Shown here piece after piece: positions 61,925 through 64,000 of a stretch of DNA of 64,000 bases; position 1 is the first letter of the stretch, and the number at the start of each line of letters is the position of its first letter. The position numbers were made by a program, and so were the translations under genes. The DNA comes from Ruminococcus sp. (lineage in GTDB: Bacteria > Bacillota > Clostridia > Oscillospirales > Acutalibacteraceae). Under the pieces are notes generated by a model. The model was given only the letters and a program-made list of their open reading frames with translations, was not told where the DNA came from and made no database searches. Location: positions 1-64,000 of the forward strand of contig JAFRCW010000019.1 in NCBI GenBank assembly GCA_017404145.1, read 5' to 3'.

Positions 61925-62098
61925 CTAAGAAATAAGAAATAAGAACGGTGGTAACTCGCTTCGCTCAAACAATTATATTTATGATAAACGAAAAGCAGGA
62001 GCTTCTTTATGAAACTCCTGCTCTATTATTTGTAATAATATCATTCAGGTGAAGGCAGCGCCCTCCCATAACTCTTCATTCTTCACTCTTCACTAATA
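61919..62098. repeat. Heptamer-armed element C with terminator core
   Basis: The left arm 61919-61946 is AAGTAAC, TAAGAAA, TAAGAAA, TAAGAAC. The right arm 62071-62098 is ACTCTTC, ATTCTTC, ACTCTTC, ACTAATA. The core has AACTCGCTTCGCTCAAACA and GAAGGCAGCGCCCTC as in element B. An inserted hairpin (GCAGGAG ... CTCCTGC, 61994-62021) works as a terminator. It bridges two convergent stop codons, and the C-terminal Ser-Glu-Glu of the alpha-galactosidase is encoded by it. Confidence 0.85.
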
Positions 62099-64000
62099 AG
62101 GTAGTACATCCTTGACGAAAAGTCGGGGAAGACTCTGACGTTTTCGTTGACTCCGTTGCCGCAGAAGGTCGGCTTGAGCTTAACTCCCGCATTCATCAGC
62201 GCCGCGCCGGAGGTGAAATGCTCTTCTTTCTCCGTGTTCATATTTACGAACCGCGCAACAACGCTGTGCGCCAAGGAATCCTGCTTGATGTGGAAGGGAG
62301 AGAAAACATTGACCAGCGAGCCGAAGAGCTTGACGTTGAGCTTTCCCGAGAGATTATAGAAGCGATAGTTCTTTTCGGGATCAAGCCCCTTTGCATGGAA
62401 GATCTCAAGCGGAGTATTGGGTAAAGAGAGCTCCTGCATCACCATACCGACCGCCTGTGTCTTATCTTTGGAAACAACGATCCACTGGTGGACGTTGCCG
62501 GATTTGACACGGTAGAAGGTGCCGTTCTGCATGGTATCTCTCCATGTTTTGTAGAGCGTGATCTGGAGCTTGATGTTTTCTTTCTGCTCTTTTGACAGAT
62601 CTCTGACGTCGAGCTCATATCCCAGCACTCCGAACGAAGCGATGTTATAACGGGTCTCAAGCGGTGTGGAACGCAGAGTCTGGTGGTTGGGAGAGGCGGC
62701 GACATGCGCGCCGACACAGGAGAGAGGATAGCCGTAGCTGTAGCCCTCCTGGATCCGTGTGCGGCACAAGGCGTCGGTATCGTCGGAGCCCCATATCTGC
62801 GGGAAGAAGGAGAGAATACCCAGATCAAAGCGGTTGCCGCCCGAGGCGCAGCCCTCGAAAAGGATATGGGGAAACCGCTGACAGAGAGCGCCCATGATTT
62901 GATACAGTCCGATCACATACCGGTGAGCGACTTCTCCCTGCTGCCTGGCAGGAAGATAGGGAGAGAAAACATCTGAGAAGATACGGTTCATATCCCATTT
63001 CACATAGGTGATGCTGCCCTTGGAGAACACCTCGCTCATCTTGCCGATCAAAAAATCAACAACCGCAGGATTACACAGATCCAGAATACGCTGGGTTCTG
63101 CCCTCTGAATGGAGCTGACCGGGGATCTCCATCGCCCAGTCGGGATGAGCGCGGTAGAGGTTGCTGTCGACATTTACCATCTCCGGCTCGACCCATAAGC
63201 CGAAGCCGATACCCAGAGCGGTGATTTTCTCAGAAAGACCTTTGAGCCCGCCGGGCAGCTTCTTCGGATTTTCGTCCCAGTCGCCTAAGGAACGCTTGTC
63301 GTCAGATCTTTCGCCGAACCATCCGTCGTCGAGTACAAAAAGCTCGATACCCAGCTCCTTTGCTGTCTTGGCTAAAGAAAGCAGAATCTTTTCATTGATA
63401 TTAAAATAGCACGCTTCCCAAGAATTCAGGAGAACGGGACGCTCCTTGTGCTTCCATTCGCCGCGAACGATGTGTTCTCTGACAAAGCTGTGCATATTCA
63501 GGCTCATTCCGGAGAAACCGTCGGGCGAGTAGGTGATTACCGCCTCGGGAGCGTCAAAGATCCCGCCTTTTTTGAGCAGCCAGCGGAAACCCGTCGGCTG
63601 GATACCCGTGACGATATGCGTTTTTTGATACGAGTTGAGCTCGATCGATTCATAGTGGTTTCCCGAGTAGATCAGATTGATGCCGTAGACGTCTCCCGCG
63701 TCTTCCGTCGCTCCTTTTCGGTGAAGCATAAAGAACGGATTCGCGCGATTGGAGGAGACGCCCGCGCGGGATTCGATCACGAACCGTCCCGCGCTTAGTC
63801 CGGTGGTATATTTCGTCATTTCTCTCGCCCACGCGCCGTGGAAGGAGGTGATCTCCCAGCCCGCCTCGGGGAAGTCAAGCTGCAGAGACATCAGCCGTTC
63901 GAGTTCGATTTCACTCTCGGTATGGTTGACAAGACGAGATCTTCTGGTGATGACGTCACATTCGGGATAGACATAGTAGTGCAGCTCGAGGGTCAGCCCG
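62083..64000 (-). CDS. GH36 alpha-galactosidase (5' end outside window)
   Basis: At least 638 residues of the C-terminal part are present; the frame runs off the right edge and an internal Met at 63891 is not the true start. LFVLDDGWFGERSDD, YVKWDMNR (nucleophile Asp), CASGGNRFDLG and WGSDDTDALC (acid/base Asp) are GH36 signatures. It hydrolyses alpha-1,6-galactosides such as raffinose-family sugars; with no signal sequence in view its location is unknown. The last three residues come from a repeat. Confidence 0.95.
   Translation of the reverse strand, partial: GLTLELHYYVYPECDVITRRSRLVNHTESEIELERLMSLQLDFPEAGWEITSFHGAWAREMTKYTTGLSAGRFVIESRAGVSSNRANPFFMLHRKGATEDAGDVYGINLIYSGNHYESIELNSYQKTHIVTGIQPTGFRWLLKKGGIFDAPEAVITYSPDGFSGMSLNMHSFVREHIVRGEWKHKERPVLLNSWEACYFNINEKILLSLAKTAKELGIELFVLDDGWFGERSDDKRSLGDWDENPKKLPGGLKGLSEKITALGIGFGLWVEPEMVNVDSNLYRAHPDWAMEIPGQLHSEGRTQRILDLCNPAVVDFLIGKMSEVFSKGSITYVKWDMNRIFSDVFSPYLPARQQGEVAHRYVIGLYQIMGALCQRFPHILFEGCASGGNRFDLGILSFFPQIWGSDDTDALCRTRIQEGYSYGYPLSCVGAHVAASPNHQTLRSTPLETRYNIASFGVLGYELDVRDLSKEQKENIKLQITLYKTWRDTMQNGTFYRVKSGNVHQWIVVSKDKTQAVGMVMQELSLPNTPLEIFHAKGLDPEKNYRFYNLSGKLNVKLFGSLVNVFSPFHIKQDSLAHSVVARFVNMNTEKEEHFTSGAALMNAGVKLKPTFCGNGVNENVRVFPDFSSRMYYLISEE

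Overview
The window looks like a piece of chromosome from a spore-forming, anaerobic Gram-positive of the Clostridia, most likely Oscillospiraceae/Ruminococcaceae. The reasons are AGGAGG-type ribosome sites almost everywhere, TTGACA/TATAAT promoters with 17-bp spacers, an rnfCDGEAB Na+/H+-pumping complex, spoVAE, a CIRCE-controlled hrcA-grpE-dnaK-dnaJ operon, a dockerin-bearing BspA-type surface protein, and a malQ-glgP glycogen/starch pair. No species call is possible from sequence reading alone.

Layout. 1-393 is the 3' end of a 23S rRNA gene with no 5S gene behind it. 0.6-6.1 kb carries small hypothetical genes, a HAD phosphatase, nth and valS. 6.4-16.4 kb is one leftward run of ten genes: rnfCDGEAB followed by a GldA/F/G-like ABC system with a DUF4340 protein. 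16.7-18.8 kb has spoVAE, small membrane proteins and rpsT. 18.9-24.2 kb is the HrcA/CIRCE heat-shock operon. 24.3-29.4 kb has prmA, a membrane protein, an Mrp-type ATPase, a compact type I toxin-antitoxin locus and a CLC transporter. 29.6-34.8 kb holds an MBOAT/DHHW acyl-transfer module, a pyrophosphatase-like/NUDIX fusion and a degenerate second DHHW protein. 35-46.6 kb has an aminotransferase-trpS pair, the LRR-dockerin protein, an OGG-type glycosylase, glgP-malQ and a CinA-C protein. 46.7-55.4 kb has rsmE, mtnN and the leftward rimP-nusA-rnpM-L7Ae-infB-rbfA-nrnA-truB operon. 55.5-64 kb has cysK with a tandem-cysteine leader peptide, an ECF S-component, a BRO-N protein, an alpha/beta hydrolase, mnmA, a coiled-coil protein, a CpXC protein and a GH36 alpha-galactosidase running off the window.

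Most of the unusual content is between genes. At least six classes of dispersed repeat occur: (1) palindromic elements whose arms are tandem 7-mers with a different 7-mer sequence in each copy and which repeatedly supply the stop codons of flanking genes; (2) a 163-bp inverted-repeat element, one copy of which has replaced the natural C-terminus of PrmA; (3) a long palindrome sitting directly on the TAA of two leftward genes; (4) a CATTGCGAGG/CAGAATGAC palindrome; (5) a GAAGAGCTCTCGCTCGGAGC element, one copy of which lies inside the CIRCE-hrcA leader; (6) a TGTAGGGCGGGGGCTTGCTC inverted repeat. The most system-like novelty is the 27.2-27.5 kb locus: a 33-codon hydrophobic toxin gene and a strong convergent promoter for a short RNA that meet at one bidirectional terminator.

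Where start codons given here differ from the longest open frame, a Shine-Dalgarno sequence at normal distance decided the choice. No tRNA gene, CRISPR array, intact insertion sequence or prophage was seen. All family names rest on motif recognition, not on a database search.
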